From JAJAZB01 sp964244295 (GTDB lineage Bacteria > Bacteroidota > Bacteroidia > Cytophagales > Spirosomataceae), in contig CAXTIG010000005.1 of NCBI GenBank assembly GCA_964244295.1, positions 140,681 to 204,680 of the forward strand: 64,000 bases of DNA. The letters are read 5' to 3'. Positions 31,965-39,502 of this stretch are shown here, in pieces; within the stretch, counting starts at the first letter, position 1; each line of letters opens with the position of its first letter. Position numbers and translations under genes: made by a program. Below the pieces are notes generated by a model that made no database searches, had not been told where the DNA came from, and worked only from the letters and a program-made list of their open reading frames with translations.

Positions 31965-32462
31965 ATGCCCGAACATTTCGTCTTCGTCGCCCCCACCGCT
32001 TCGGTCATGGGCCGGGTCACCTTCGGCCCCGACGCCTCCGTGTGGTACGGGGCTGTCATCCGCGCCGACGTGGAGGAAATCCACGTCGGTGCCCGCAGCA
32101 ACATCCAGGACGGGGCCGTACTCCACGCCGACCCCGGTGCCCCGACCGTCATCGGCCCCGACGTGACGGTGGGCCACGGGGCCATCATCCACGGCGCGAC
32201 GATTGGCGAAGGCAGCCTCGTCGGGATGCGGGCCACCGTGCTCAACCGGGCGAAGGTGGGCCGGTTTTGCCTCATCGGGGCGCACGCGCTGGTGACGGAG
32301 GGGATGGAAATTCCCGATTACTCGATGGTGTTGGGTACGCCCGGCAAGATAATCCGCCAACTCGACCCTGCGGAGGCGGAGGCGATGATGAAAGCCAGCG
32401 CGGCGCACTACGTCGAACTGGCCCGGCGGCACGCGGCGGGGGAATTTCCGTTGATTCGTTGA
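31965..32462 (+). CDS. Gamma-class carbonic anhydrase-like hexapeptide protein
   Basis: 165 aa from ATG at 31965; the upstream TTG at 31944 is in frame but less likely. It has a left-handed beta-helix with hexapeptide repeats (VIGPDVTVGHGAIIHGATIG, SLVGMRATVLNRAKVG) and three zinc-ligand histidines near residues 54, 71 and 76 in the CamH/YrdA pattern. It hydrates CO2 or serves a related metal-dependent function in the cytoplasm. Confidence 0.9.
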   Translation: MPEHFVFVAPTASVMGRVTFGPDASVWYGAVIRADVEEIHVGARSNIQDGAVLHADPGAPTVIGPDVTVGHGAIIHGATIGEGSLVGMRATVLNRAKVGRFCLIGAHALVTEGMEIPDYSMVLGTPGKIIRQLDPAEAEAMMKASAAHYVELARRHAAGEFPLIR

Positions 32463-32834
32463 GGTACGTAACTTCAACAGAATCAACGGAAACGATGAGA
32501 TTATTCAACTTTTTTTCAGCTCCGTAGGGGCTGAATGTTGGTAGAGAAAGCGGTTTTGGGGTGCGGGGAGCGTGCCGTAGGTACGCAACGGTTGCGTACC
32601 TACGGCACGCCAACGCCGCCTTCTCATTCACCTCTACCAACATTTCGCTCCTACGGAGCGGGTTCGACCCGCCATCAATCCCGTAGTTCACGTTCAATTC
32701 ACTAAAAACCAAGATTCTATTCTCAACTAGTAAGGTTGGGTAGGCCAAAAAACTGGCCCCGTTTTTGCTCGAATCGACGGGAGAGTTTCCTCAAAAAATT
32801 CCCGCTCGGATTTCTGAATCAACGCGTTACGCCC
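32463..32834. other. 372-bp intergenic region holding a nested palindrome
   Basis: Between the carbonic anhydrase and haloperoxidase genes. No gene is seen; most of it is the palindromic element described at 32518-32661. The haloperoxidase promoter should lie in the last ~150 bp, but no clear TAnnTTTG was found. Confidence 0.6.
32518..32661. repeat. Nested palindrome
   Basis: Outer arms pair GCTCCGTAGG...GAATGTTGGTAGAG with CTCTACCAACATTTCG...CCTACGGAGC (partly imperfect). An inner perfect hairpin of about 20 bp per arm (GCGTGCCGTAGGTACGCAAC and its complement) spans 32570-32610. Confidence 0.85.
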
Positions 32835-34184
32835 ATGCCTTGCTACCCTCCCTTCCGGCCCGCGCTCGCGCTGCTTGCCCTCGCGTTCGTCGCGGGCAGT
32901 TGCCGCACCAACGACGAAGCCACAACCCCAACGCCCGCCACGGGCACCGGCCTCAGCGCCGTCGTCGCCACCCAATGGGCCGACCTGAGCCTTAAACTCA
33001 TCCGCAGTACGCCCGGTTTTTCGCCGCCGGTGGCGGCACGGGCGCTGGGTTACGCGGGCCTGACGATGTACGAATCGGTCGTGCCGGGCCTGCCGGAGTA
33101 CCAATCGCTCGTGGGCCAGCTCAACGGCCTCGGCAGCCTGCCCCAACCCGAAGCGGGCCAAACCTACCACTGGGGCCTGAGCGCCAACGCGGCGCAGGCG
33201 ACGATGCTCAAAAGTCTGTTTGGCACGACTTCCGCCGCCAACGAAACCACCGTCGATTCGCTGCAAACGGCGTTTACCGAGCGATTTCGCAAAAATGAAA
33301 AACTGAGCCAGGAGGTCATCGACCGCTCGGTGGCCTTCGGCCAACGCATCGCCACGGCGATTTTCGAGTGGTCGAAAACCGACAAGGGCCACGAAGGCTA
33401 CGCCCGCAACCTGCCCGCCGACTACCTGCCGCCCGTCGGCCCCGGCAAGTGGGTGCAAACCACGGCGGGCGACGCGGGCCGCGCCCTGCAACCGTACTGG
33501 GGCCAAAACCGGACTTTCCTGGCGAGCAACGCCGGAATGCCGCCGCCCGCGCCGCTGGCTTTCGGCACCAGCGCCTCGTCGCCGTTTTTCGTGCAGGCCC
33601 TGGAGGTGTATTCGACGGGGAAAAACCTGAGCGAGGCCCAAAAAACCATCGCCAAGTTCTGGGCCGACGGCGGAGGCACCGTCACCCCGCCGGGCCATTC
33701 CTGGAACCTCACCACCCTGGCGCTGCGCAAAAGCAACGCCGACCTAGGCAAAGCCGCCGAAGCCTACGCCCGCGTGGGCATGGCCGTCAACGACGCCTTC
33801 ATTTGCTGCTGGAAATGCAAGTACACCTACAACCTCATCCGGCCGGTGAGTTACATCCGCTCGGTCATCGATGCCAACTGGACGCCACTGCTGCCCACGC
33901 CCAACTTCCCCGAACACCTGTCGGGGCACTCCACTCAATCGGGGGCGGCGGCGCAGGTGCTTTCCGACGCGTTTGGGTACAGTTTCGCTTTCAGCGACAG
34001 CACCCACCTGAGCCGGGGCTTCGCGCCACGCTCGTTCAACACCTTTTTTGAAGCCGCCGACGAAGCCGCCGTGAGTCGCCTGTACGGGGGCATTCACTTT
34101 CGGAATGCCAATGAAGTGGGGTTGAGTGAGGGCCGGAAAATCGGGCGGAACGTGAGTGCGCTGAAGTTTAGGCGGGCGCTTTGA
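32835..34184 (+). CDS. Vanadium-dependent haloperoxidase / PAP2-superfamily lipoprotein
   Basis: 449 aa from ATG at 32835. The lipoprotein signal ends in VAGSC. The PAP2/vanadium haloperoxidase active-site motifs are in order: KYTYNLIRP (K-x6-R-P, ~residues 330-340), FPEHLSGHSTQSG (~355-367, SGH with the catalytic His) and RLYGGIHFRNA (~415-425, vanadate-ligand His). The family oxidises halides with H2O2, but vanadate and phosphate sites are interchangeable, so acid phosphatase activity is an alternative. It is probably anchored in the periplasm or at the surface. A strong terminator follows. Confidence 0.9.
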   Translation: MPCYPPFRPALALLALAFVAGSCRTNDEATTPTPATGTGLSAVVATQWADLSLKLIRSTPGFSPPVAARALGYAGLTMYESVVPGLPEYQSLVGQLNGLGSLPQPEAGQTYHWGLSANAAQATMLKSLFGTTSAANETTVDSLQTAFTERFRKNEKLSQEVIDRSVAFGQRIATAIFEWSKTDKGHEGYARNLPADYLPPVGPGKWVQTTAGDAGRALQPYWGQNRTFLASNAGMPPPAPLAFGTSASSPFFVQALEVYSTGKNLSEAQKTIAKFWADGGGTVTPPGHSWNLTTLALRKSNADLGKAAEAYARVGMAVNDAFICCWKCKYTYNLIRPVSYIRSVIDANWTPLLPTPNFPEHLSGHSTQSGAAAQVLSDAFGYSFAFSDSTHLSRGFAPRSFNTFFEAADEAAVSRLYGGIHFRNANEVGLSEGRKIGRNVSALKFRRAL

Positions 34185-34192
34185 GTAGACAA

Positions 34193-34230
34193 AAAACAGG
34201 CGCGGTTTCCGAAGAAACCGCGCCTGTTTT
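34193..34230. terminator. Terminator of the haloperoxidase gene
   Basis: Perfect stem AAAACAGGCGCGGTTTC / GAAACCGCGCCTGTTTT with flanking A- and T-rich tails; it can serve both strands. Confidence 0.9.
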
Positions 34231-34240
34231 GTTTCAGGCT

Positions 34241-34327
34241 GTCACCCTGAGCGAAGTCGAAGGGCCGGTTGGACTTCGGAAACAATTTTCCACATCCGAC
34301 CGGCCCTTCGACTTCGCTCAGGGTGAC
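34241..34327. repeat. Palindrome with 33-bp arms, GTCACCCTGAGCGAAGTCGA family
   Basis: 34241-34273 and 34295-34327 are reverse complements with one mismatch. It lies between the convergent haloperoxidase and amidotransferase genes. Another member of the same family is at 52715-52777. Confidence 0.85.
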
Positions 34328-34341
34328 ACTTGCATACAAAC

Positions 34342-36234
34342 TCAATACGCCCTAACCCCCTTCCCTTCCATATAATTCACGAAGGCTTTGTTCACAATCC
34401 GGTTGCCGCCGGGGGTGGGGTAGTGGCCGGTGAAGTACCAGTCGCCGGTATGGTGGGGGCAGGCCTGGTGGAGGCCCTCGATGGTCTGGTAAATCACGGC
34501 CAATTCGGCCTGCATATCGCGGGGGGTCACGATTTCGGCCACTTTCCGCGAAATTTCCTGATGCGTAAACGGCTCGTACAGCGCCCGCACGAAGTTTTGC
34601 CGGGCACCGTCGCCGGTCGCCAGGGCCAGCACGCAGCGGTCGTAGGTTTCTTCGATGAGGTTTTCCAGGCCGCGTTCCTTGAGCAGTTGGAGCGTGGCGC
34701 GGAAGGCCACGAAATCCTTCATTTTCGACATGTCGATGCCGTAGCAGTCGGGGTAGCGAATCTGCGGGGCCGACGAGACAATGACGATTTTTTTCGGCTC
34801 CAGCCGGTCGAGCATGGTCAGGATGGAGCGTTCGAGGGTGGTGCCGCGCACGATGGAATCGTCGATGAGGACGATATTGTCCACCTTCTTTTTGATGACC
34901 TCAAACGTGGTTTCGTACACGCTCGACACCATTTCGTTGCGGTGGGCGTCGTCGGTGATGAAGGTGCGGAGTTTGACGTCTTTCGCCACCAGTTTTTCCA
35001 CGCGGGGGCGGAAACTGAGCAGTTTATCGAGTTGCTCCGGCGTCAGGTTTCCTTCCTGAATGTAGCGTTTGCGCTCGTTGACGAGGTATTTATCCAGCGA
35101 TTCGACCAAGCCGAGGAAGGCCGTTTCGGCGGTGTTGGGAATGTACGAAAACACCGTGTTCGCCAAATCGTACCCGATTTCTTCGAGAATTTGCGGGAGG
35201 ACGAGTTTGCCCAGGCGCTTGCGCTCGTGGTAAATATCCGGGTCGGAGGCGCGGGAGAAGTAAATTCGCTCGAAGGAGCAGGATTTTTTCTCGATGGGTT
35301 TGATAAACTGAAATTCGTTGTACTCGCCGTGCTTGTCGATGATGAGCGCGTGGCCGGGCTGGACTTCCTGAATCTGGTCGTACTCGCAGTTGAAGGCCAT
35401 TTTGATGGCTGGTTTTTCCGAAGCCACCACCACCACCTCGTCGTCGGCGTAGTAGTAGGCGGGGCGGATGCCCGCCGGGTCGCGGGCCACGAAGGCCGCC
35501 CCGTAGCCGGTCATACCCGCCATCGCGTAGCCGCCGTCGAAGTCGCGGCAGGAACGGTGCAGCACGCGGGCGAGGTCGATGTTTTGCTCGATGATGTCCG
35601 AGAGTTCGGGGTTTTCAAACGTATCCTTAAAATGCTCGAACTGGCGCTGGGTTTCTTCGTCGAGAAAGTGGCCGATTTTTTCCATCACCGTCACCGTGTC
35701 CACTTTTTCCTTCGGGTGCTGGCCGAGCGAAATGAGTTTGTCGAACAACTCGTCCACGTTGGTCATGTTGAAATTGCCCGCCATCACCAGGTTGCGGCTG
35801 CGCCAGTTGCTTTGGCGGAGCATCGGGTGGCAGTTTTCAATTTCATTCACCCCGTGGGTGCCGTAGCGCAGGTGGCCCATCCAGACCTCGCCGGTGAAGC
35901 CGTAATTCTCCTGCAACCACTGGGCGTCGAGGTACTTTTTGCGGTCTTCCTTGAAGGCCTTGCGGTATTTCTTGTGGATTTTATCGAAAATGTCGGCCAG
36001 GGGCTGGGCCTCCACCGAGCGGTACCGGCTGATGTAGCGATGGCCGGGCGGCACGCTAAGTTTGATGTTGGCGACACCCGCGCCGTCCTGGCCCCGGTTG
36101 ACCTGCTTCTGCATCAGCACCGACAGCTTGTTGACGCCGTAGAGCGGCGTGCCGTATTTGTCGATGTAGTACTGGAAGGGCTTGCGCAGCCGGATTAGGG
36201 CAATGCCACACTCGTGTTTGATGGCGTCGGACAT
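34342..36234 (-). CDS. Long PurF-like class II glutamine amidotransferase / phosphoribosyltransferase
   Basis: 630 aa from ATG at 36234; the longer frame upstream is not conserved. After a short propeptide (MSDAIKHE) comes CGIALIRLRKP, so Cys9 would become the N-terminal nucleophile after processing. The amidotransferase domain includes RGQDGAGV, GHLRYGTHG and GNFNMTN. The C-terminal phosphoribosyltransferase carries the PRPP loop VLIDDSIVRGTTLERS near residue 450. It resembles a Bacteroidota form longer than standard amidophosphoribosyltransferase (~480-500 aa), with extra segments such as residues 60-90 and 190-240. Either it makes phosphoribosylamine for purine synthesis or it is a paralog with another acceptor. 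Confidence 0.85.
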   Translation of the reverse strand: MSDAIKHECGIALIRLRKPFQYYIDKYGTPLYGVNKLSVLMQKQVNRGQDGAGVANIKLSVPPGHRYISRYRSVEAQPLADIFDKIHKKYRKAFKEDRKKYLDAQWLQENYGFTGEVWMGHLRYGTHGVNEIENCHPMLRQSNWRSRNLVMAGNFNMTNVDELFDKLISLGQHPKEKVDTVTVMEKIGHFLDEETQRQFEHFKDTFENPELSDIIEQNIDLARVLHRSCRDFDGGYAMAGMTGYGAAFVARDPAGIRPAYYYADDEVVVVASEKPAIKMAFNCEYDQIQEVQPGHALIIDKHGEYNEFQFIKPIEKKSCSFERIYFSRASDPDIYHERKRLGKLVLPQILEEIGYDLANTVFSYIPNTAETAFLGLVESLDKYLVNERKRYIQEGNLTPEQLDKLLSFRPRVEKLVAKDVKLRTFITDDAHRNEMVSSVYETTFEVIKKKVDNIVLIDDSIVRGTTLERSILTMLDRLEPKKIVIVSSAPQIRYPDCYGIDMSKMKDFVAFRATLQLLKERGLENLIEETYDRCVLALATGDGARQNFVRALYEPFTHQEISRKVAEIVTPRDMQAELAVIYQTIEGLHQACPHHTGDWYFTGHYPTPGGNRIVNKAFVNYMEGKGVRAY

Positions 36235-36281
36235 GGGGCTGTTGGTTGAAGGGGTTTGGCTCGTTGGGAAGAAAGAAAAAA

Positions 36282-36614
36282 TTACGCGGCCTCCTCCACC
36301 GGCACGAGGCGGTAGGCCGAAAGGGGTTTGCTGGTTTCGTAGAGGACGATGGGGTCGAGGTCGGTGGGTGACACGATGCCAAACGGACTGGTGTACGGAA
36401 GATTTTCCCACTGCAAGGTGCCCGTTTCCCCAACGGAAACGGGCTGGAACGTTTCGTAGTTGGTCAAGGGCGCTAGAAACTCGTTTCGTTTCCAGTCGGC
36501 AAGTTCTCCCTCGAAGTCATTCACCCGCACCTCGCCCGTGTTCCACAGGCAGGTTACTTTGAAGCCTTCGACGTGGATAAGCTGCCTGATGCGCGGAATC
36601 TGTTTGTATTTCAT
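36282..36614 (-). CDS. DUF2442 protein, copy 1
   Basis: 110 aa. It matches the DUF2442 pattern: an N-terminal VTCLWNTGEVRVNDF hairpin, YETFQPVSVGETGTLQW and DLDPIVLYETSKP. Its ATG overlaps the stop of the upstream DUF4160 gene by the ATGA arrangement, so the two are coupled. DUF4160-DUF2442 pairs recur in bacterial genomes and are often suspected toxin-antitoxin-like modules; function is not established. A diverged second copy of the pair is directly upstream. Confidence 0.8.
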   Translation of the reverse strand: MKYKQIPRIRQLIHVEGFKVTCLWNTGEVRVNDFEGELADWKRNEFLAPLTNYETFQPVSVGETGTLQWENLPYTSPFGIVSPTDLDPIVLYETSKPLSAYRLVPVEEAA

Positions 36615-36847
36615 CGCAAATCTGGATTGAGTCGGTGAAATTCAGTCAACAACGCGGATTGGTTGGCTGCGGCCCACGTCCGAAGTTTCTTCCACTGTTT
36701 ACCGGGCAAGTCTCCTTCCAAAATTTCAAGCGTTTTAATTTTGACCAGCACTTCGTGTTCGGCGTGATAGGCGTGGAAATGGGGCGGGTTGTGGTCACGC
36801 ATCTGCACACAAATCCGAATTCCGTCCAGCAATTCAAAGAGTGGCAT
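36611..36847 (-). CDS. DUF4160 protein, copy 1
   Basis: 78 aa with the DUF4160 signature DGIRICVQMRDHNPPHFHAY followed by EVLVKIKTLEILEG. It is paired with DUF2442 through a 4-bp overlap, and its intact C-terminus LLTEFHRLNPDLR shows what the frameshifted copy at 37291-37528 has lost. The PPHFHA histidines could bind metal or nucleic acid, but this is untested. Confidence 0.8.
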   Translation of the reverse strand: MPLFELLDGIRICVQMRDHNPPHFHAYHAEHEVLVKIKTLEILEGDLPGKQWKKLRTWAAANQSALLTEFHRLNPDLR

Positions 36848-36937
36848 GAAGGTAACCCGTTTGTCGCGGAACGCGATTTCACCGTACCCAGGAATTTTTC
36901 GTTCAAACCAAAACAGCCCTCTTTTCTCCTTCCTCTC

Positions 36938-37294
36938 CTACCCAACCACCTCATTTTCCGCCACCGGCACGAGGCGGTAGGCCGAAAGGGGTGTGCTGGT
37001 TTCGTAGAGGACGATGGGGTCGAGGTCGAGGGGTTCGGTGCGGGTTTCGCCGTCGAAAGTGAACGTGACGGGGACGTTCACCCACTGCAAGGTGCCCGTT
37101 TCTCCGATGGAAACGTGCTTAAATGTTTCGTAGTCCGTCAGGGAGAGTAGCAGTTCTTGCTGCTGCGCTTGCCAACGTTTCAAATCGTCTTCAAATTCCT
37201 TCACCCGCATTTCACCGGTGTTCCAAAGGCAGGTCACTTTAAACGGCTCCACCTTAAAAATCTGAGTGATGTGCGGAATGCGTTCGTACTTCAT
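36938..37294 (-). CDS. DUF2442 protein, copy 2
   Basis: 118 aa. It aligns end to end with copy 1: MKYERIPHITQIFKVEPFKV, TCLWNTGEMRVKEF, YETFKHVSIGETGTLQWVNV, DLDPIVLYETSTPLSAYRLV. It contains a 7-8 residue expansion (TFDGETRTE). Its start codon overlaps the stop of the frame-restored DUF4160 copy 2, so the pair was originally coupled as in copy 1. The gene itself is intact. Confidence 0.8.
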   Translation of the reverse strand: MKYERIPHITQIFKVEPFKVTCLWNTGEMRVKEFEDDLKRWQAQQQELLLSLTDYETFKHVSIGETGTLQWVNVPVTFTFDGETRTEPLDLDPIVLYETSTPLSAYRLVPVAENEVVG

Positions 37295-37528
37295 CGCAGA
37301 AACGGGTTTTGTTCTCTGAATCGAATCAAGAGGCTTTCCTTACGCGTTTCGGTCCCATTCGGCCACTTTTCGGAATTGCCTGGCGGGCAGGCTACCTTGA
37401 ATGAAGACGAGCCGCTGAATATCAATGATGGCCTGTTCACCGCTGTAGGTTACGTGAAAATGCGGCGGATTGTGGTCGTTCGGAAATACTTCGATTTTTA
37501 TTCCGTCGAACAAGGCAACCGTCGGCAT
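37291..37528 (-). pseudogene. DUF4160 gene, copy 2, with a 1-nt frameshift
   Basis: The normal frame starts MPTVALFDGIKIEVFPNDHN (PPHFHV follows) and stops early at 37340-37342 after EWDRNA, giving 62 aa. Skipping one nucleotide near 37345 gives EWDRN-RKESLLIRFREQNPFLR and a TGA that overlaps the DUF2442 start in the ATGA manner. That tail aligns with LLTEFHRLNPDLR of copy 1. So copy 2 has a single-base insertion, or a sequencing error, that removes the last ~17 residues. Confidence 0.8.
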
Positions 37529-37667
37529 GAAATTACGGGTTTGTCGTGAAACGTACTTTCAAACGTGCCGACAAGTTTTTCGTTCGGTCAAAATTTTCCA
37601 TCCACCGCTTTGATTACTCCTGCCTAACAACCTCATTCTCTCAAGGTTCCGAACCGGCGCAACTTTA

Positions 37668-39245
37668 TCAGAGACTCTCTAAAAAATTCATCAGCCAATC
37701 CGCCTTGAAAAACAGCACCAGAATCGGCAGCACCAACACCGCCAGCAGCAGGAGTTGCCCGACGGTCAGGCGCGTCGGCTCGCTGGGGTTTTCATCCGGT
37801 TTTCGGAAGAAAAGCAAAAAAGGCAGTTTCAAATAAAACGCCAGCGACACCACCGTGCTGAGTAATCCGAACCCGAGCAAACCGCCCAGCAGCGCATTGC
37901 CCGAAGCCTGGTAGGTTTCCCACAAACTGGAGAAAATCAGCAGTTTGGCCGAAAACCCGGCGGTGAGCGGAAAGCCCACCAGCGCCAGCATCACCAGGGT
38001 GAGCGCCACGGCGGGCAGCGGGCGGCGCAAGCCCAGGCCGTTGAAACGGCTGAACGAGTAAGAAAAAGGTGGCTCCGACGTCCTCGTCGGAGCAGACTCT
38101 GCGGATGCGGCCATTTCTTGGCGCGAAAGCAGGTTGGTCTCCGGTGAAGGGCTTGGCCCTGGTACCCGCTCCGACCAGGCGGTCGGAGCCACCTTCACCA
38201 ACAAATCCACCAAAAAAAACGCCCCCATCGTGGCAAACAGGTAGGTCGCCAAATAAAACGTGGCCGTGCGGAACCCAAAATCCGACACCGCCGCCAGCCC
38301 CACCAGCACAAAGCCCGACTGGGCGATGCTCGAATAAGCCAGCAGCCGCTTGGCCTCCCGCTGCCAGAGCGCCGAAAACGTGCCGACCGCCAGCGAGAGC
38401 AGCGCCACACCCGCGAAAATTGCGGCCCACTCGGCGGGCAGCACGGCCTCCAGCCGCATCAGCACCAGAAAACCCGCCGCCTTCGGCGCGACCGAGAAAA
38501 ACGAGACGATGGGCGTGGGGGCGGCCTCGTACACGTCGGGGTTCCAGAAGTGGAAGGGCACGGCGGAGATTTTAAAAAACAGTCCCCCCAGCGTCAGCAG
38601 CAGCGCCACGCCCGCCGCCAGCGGGTCGGCCTGGGTGAAGTGGCGGGTGAAGGCCGGGTCGGTCACGTCGAGCGAGGCCGTCAGGCCGTAGAGAAGCGAC
38701 ATCCCGTAGAGCATCACCGCCGCACTCACCGCCCCGAACAGGGCGTACTTGACCGCGCCTTCGGCCCCGCGCCGGTCGCCGCTGAAACCCGTCAACACGT
38801 AGGAGCAAATCGAAACCAGTTCGACGGCGAGGTAAATCGAGAGCAGGTTGACGGCCATCGTCATCAGGTACAGCCCCAGCAGCAGGGCGAGTAGCAGTGC
38901 ATAAAACTCCCCGGCAACCCGGTACTTCATCACGCGTACATGACCCACCGTGATCAACGCCGCGAGCGTGACGAGGAGTTTGAAGAACAGCGCCTGTCCG
39001 TCGAGCAAGAGCAGTTTTCCGAATAAAAACCCGCCCGTTTCGCCCAACAATTGCCTCGTCACCAGCCACCCCGCCACGAGCAGCAGCACCGCCGTGAGCG
39101 AGTTGAGGCCGGTTGCGGCATCGGGCGTTTTTCCCCAAATCAAATCCGCCGTCACCACGAGCAGAAAGGCCAGGGCGACGAACACTTCGGGGCCGAGAAC
39201 GCCGAAGTGCGCGAGGAGTTGGGTGAGTTGTTGGGAGAGGTTCAA
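37668..39245 (-). CDS. nuoN: NADH-quinone oxidoreductase subunit N
   Basis: 525 aa, about 14 membrane helices. It is a proton-pumping antiporter-like subunit of complex I in the inner membrane. Conserved elements include LLSIYLAVELVSICSYVLTG, the lysine in GAEGAVKYALFGAVSAAVML, KISAVPFHFWNPDVYEAAPTP and RLLAYSSIAQSGFVLVG. Residues ~350-395 (KVAPTAWSERVPGPSP to PPFSYSF) are an unusual hydrophilic insertion encoded by a palindromic repeat (38067-38195) between two helices. The gene is downstream of nuoM, separated by a 257-bp repeat-filled gap. Confidence 0.93.
   Translation of the reverse strand: MNLSQQLTQLLAHFGVLGPEVFVALAFLLVVTADLIWGKTPDAATGLNSLTAVLLLVAGWLVTRQLLGETGGFLFGKLLLLDGQALFFKLLVTLAALITVGHVRVMKYRVAGEFYALLLALLLGLYLMTMAVNLLSIYLAVELVSICSYVLTGFSGDRRGAEGAVKYALFGAVSAAVMLYGMSLLYGLTASLDVTDPAFTRHFTQADPLAAGVALLLTLGGLFFKISAVPFHFWNPDVYEAAPTPIVSFFSVAPKAAGFLVLMRLEAVLPAEWAAIFAGVALLSLAVGTFSALWQREAKRLLAYSSIAQSGFVLVGLAAVSDFGFRTATFYLATYLFATMGAFFLVDLLVKVAPTAWSERVPGPSPSPETNLLSRQEMAASAESAPTRTSEPPFSYSFSRFNGLGLRRPLPAVALTLVMLALVGFPLTAGFSAKLLIFSSLWETYQASGNALLGGLLGFGLLSTVVSLAFYLKLPFLLFFRKPDENPSEPTRLTVGQLLLLAVLVLPILVLFFKADWLMNFLESL
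38067..38195. repeat. In-frame palindromic element inside nuoN
   Basis: Outer arms AAGGTGGCTCCGAC (38067-38080) and its exact complement (38182-38195). Each end also folds on itself: GCTCCGACG...CGTCGGAGC at 38072-38093 and GCTCCGACC...GGTCGGAGC at 38168-38189. No stop codon arises in the nuoN frame. Confidence 0.8.
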
Positions 39246-39267
39246 GGTAAAAAAAGTTTCCCTTCGG

Positions 39268-39479
39268 CGTCATTGCGAGCGGAGGGTGAAATGATGAGCG
39301 AAGCGAGACGTTTCACCTGGAGCGAAGCAATCCCCTACCGGAGACCGCAGTAGCGCTGAACGAGTAGCTTGGTTTTAGCTCTCTGGTCTCCGGTAGGGGA
39401 TTGCCGCAGCGGCGGACCGCTTCGCTCCGGCGCCCAGTTCTCGCTTCGCTCGCCCTGTTCGCCTCCGCTCGCAATGACG
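39268..39479. repeat. Nested palindrome between nuoM and nuoN, CATTGCGAGCGGAGG family
   Basis: Outer arms CGTCATTGCGAGCGGAGG (39268-39285) and the complement at 39462-39479. Inner arms with GCAATCCCCTACCGGAGACC (~39327-39346) pair with ~39385-39404. It fills nearly the whole gap between nuoM and nuoN. Confidence 0.82.
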
Positions 39480-39502
39480 GGGGGAGGGGGCCATTTTGTT
39501 TT

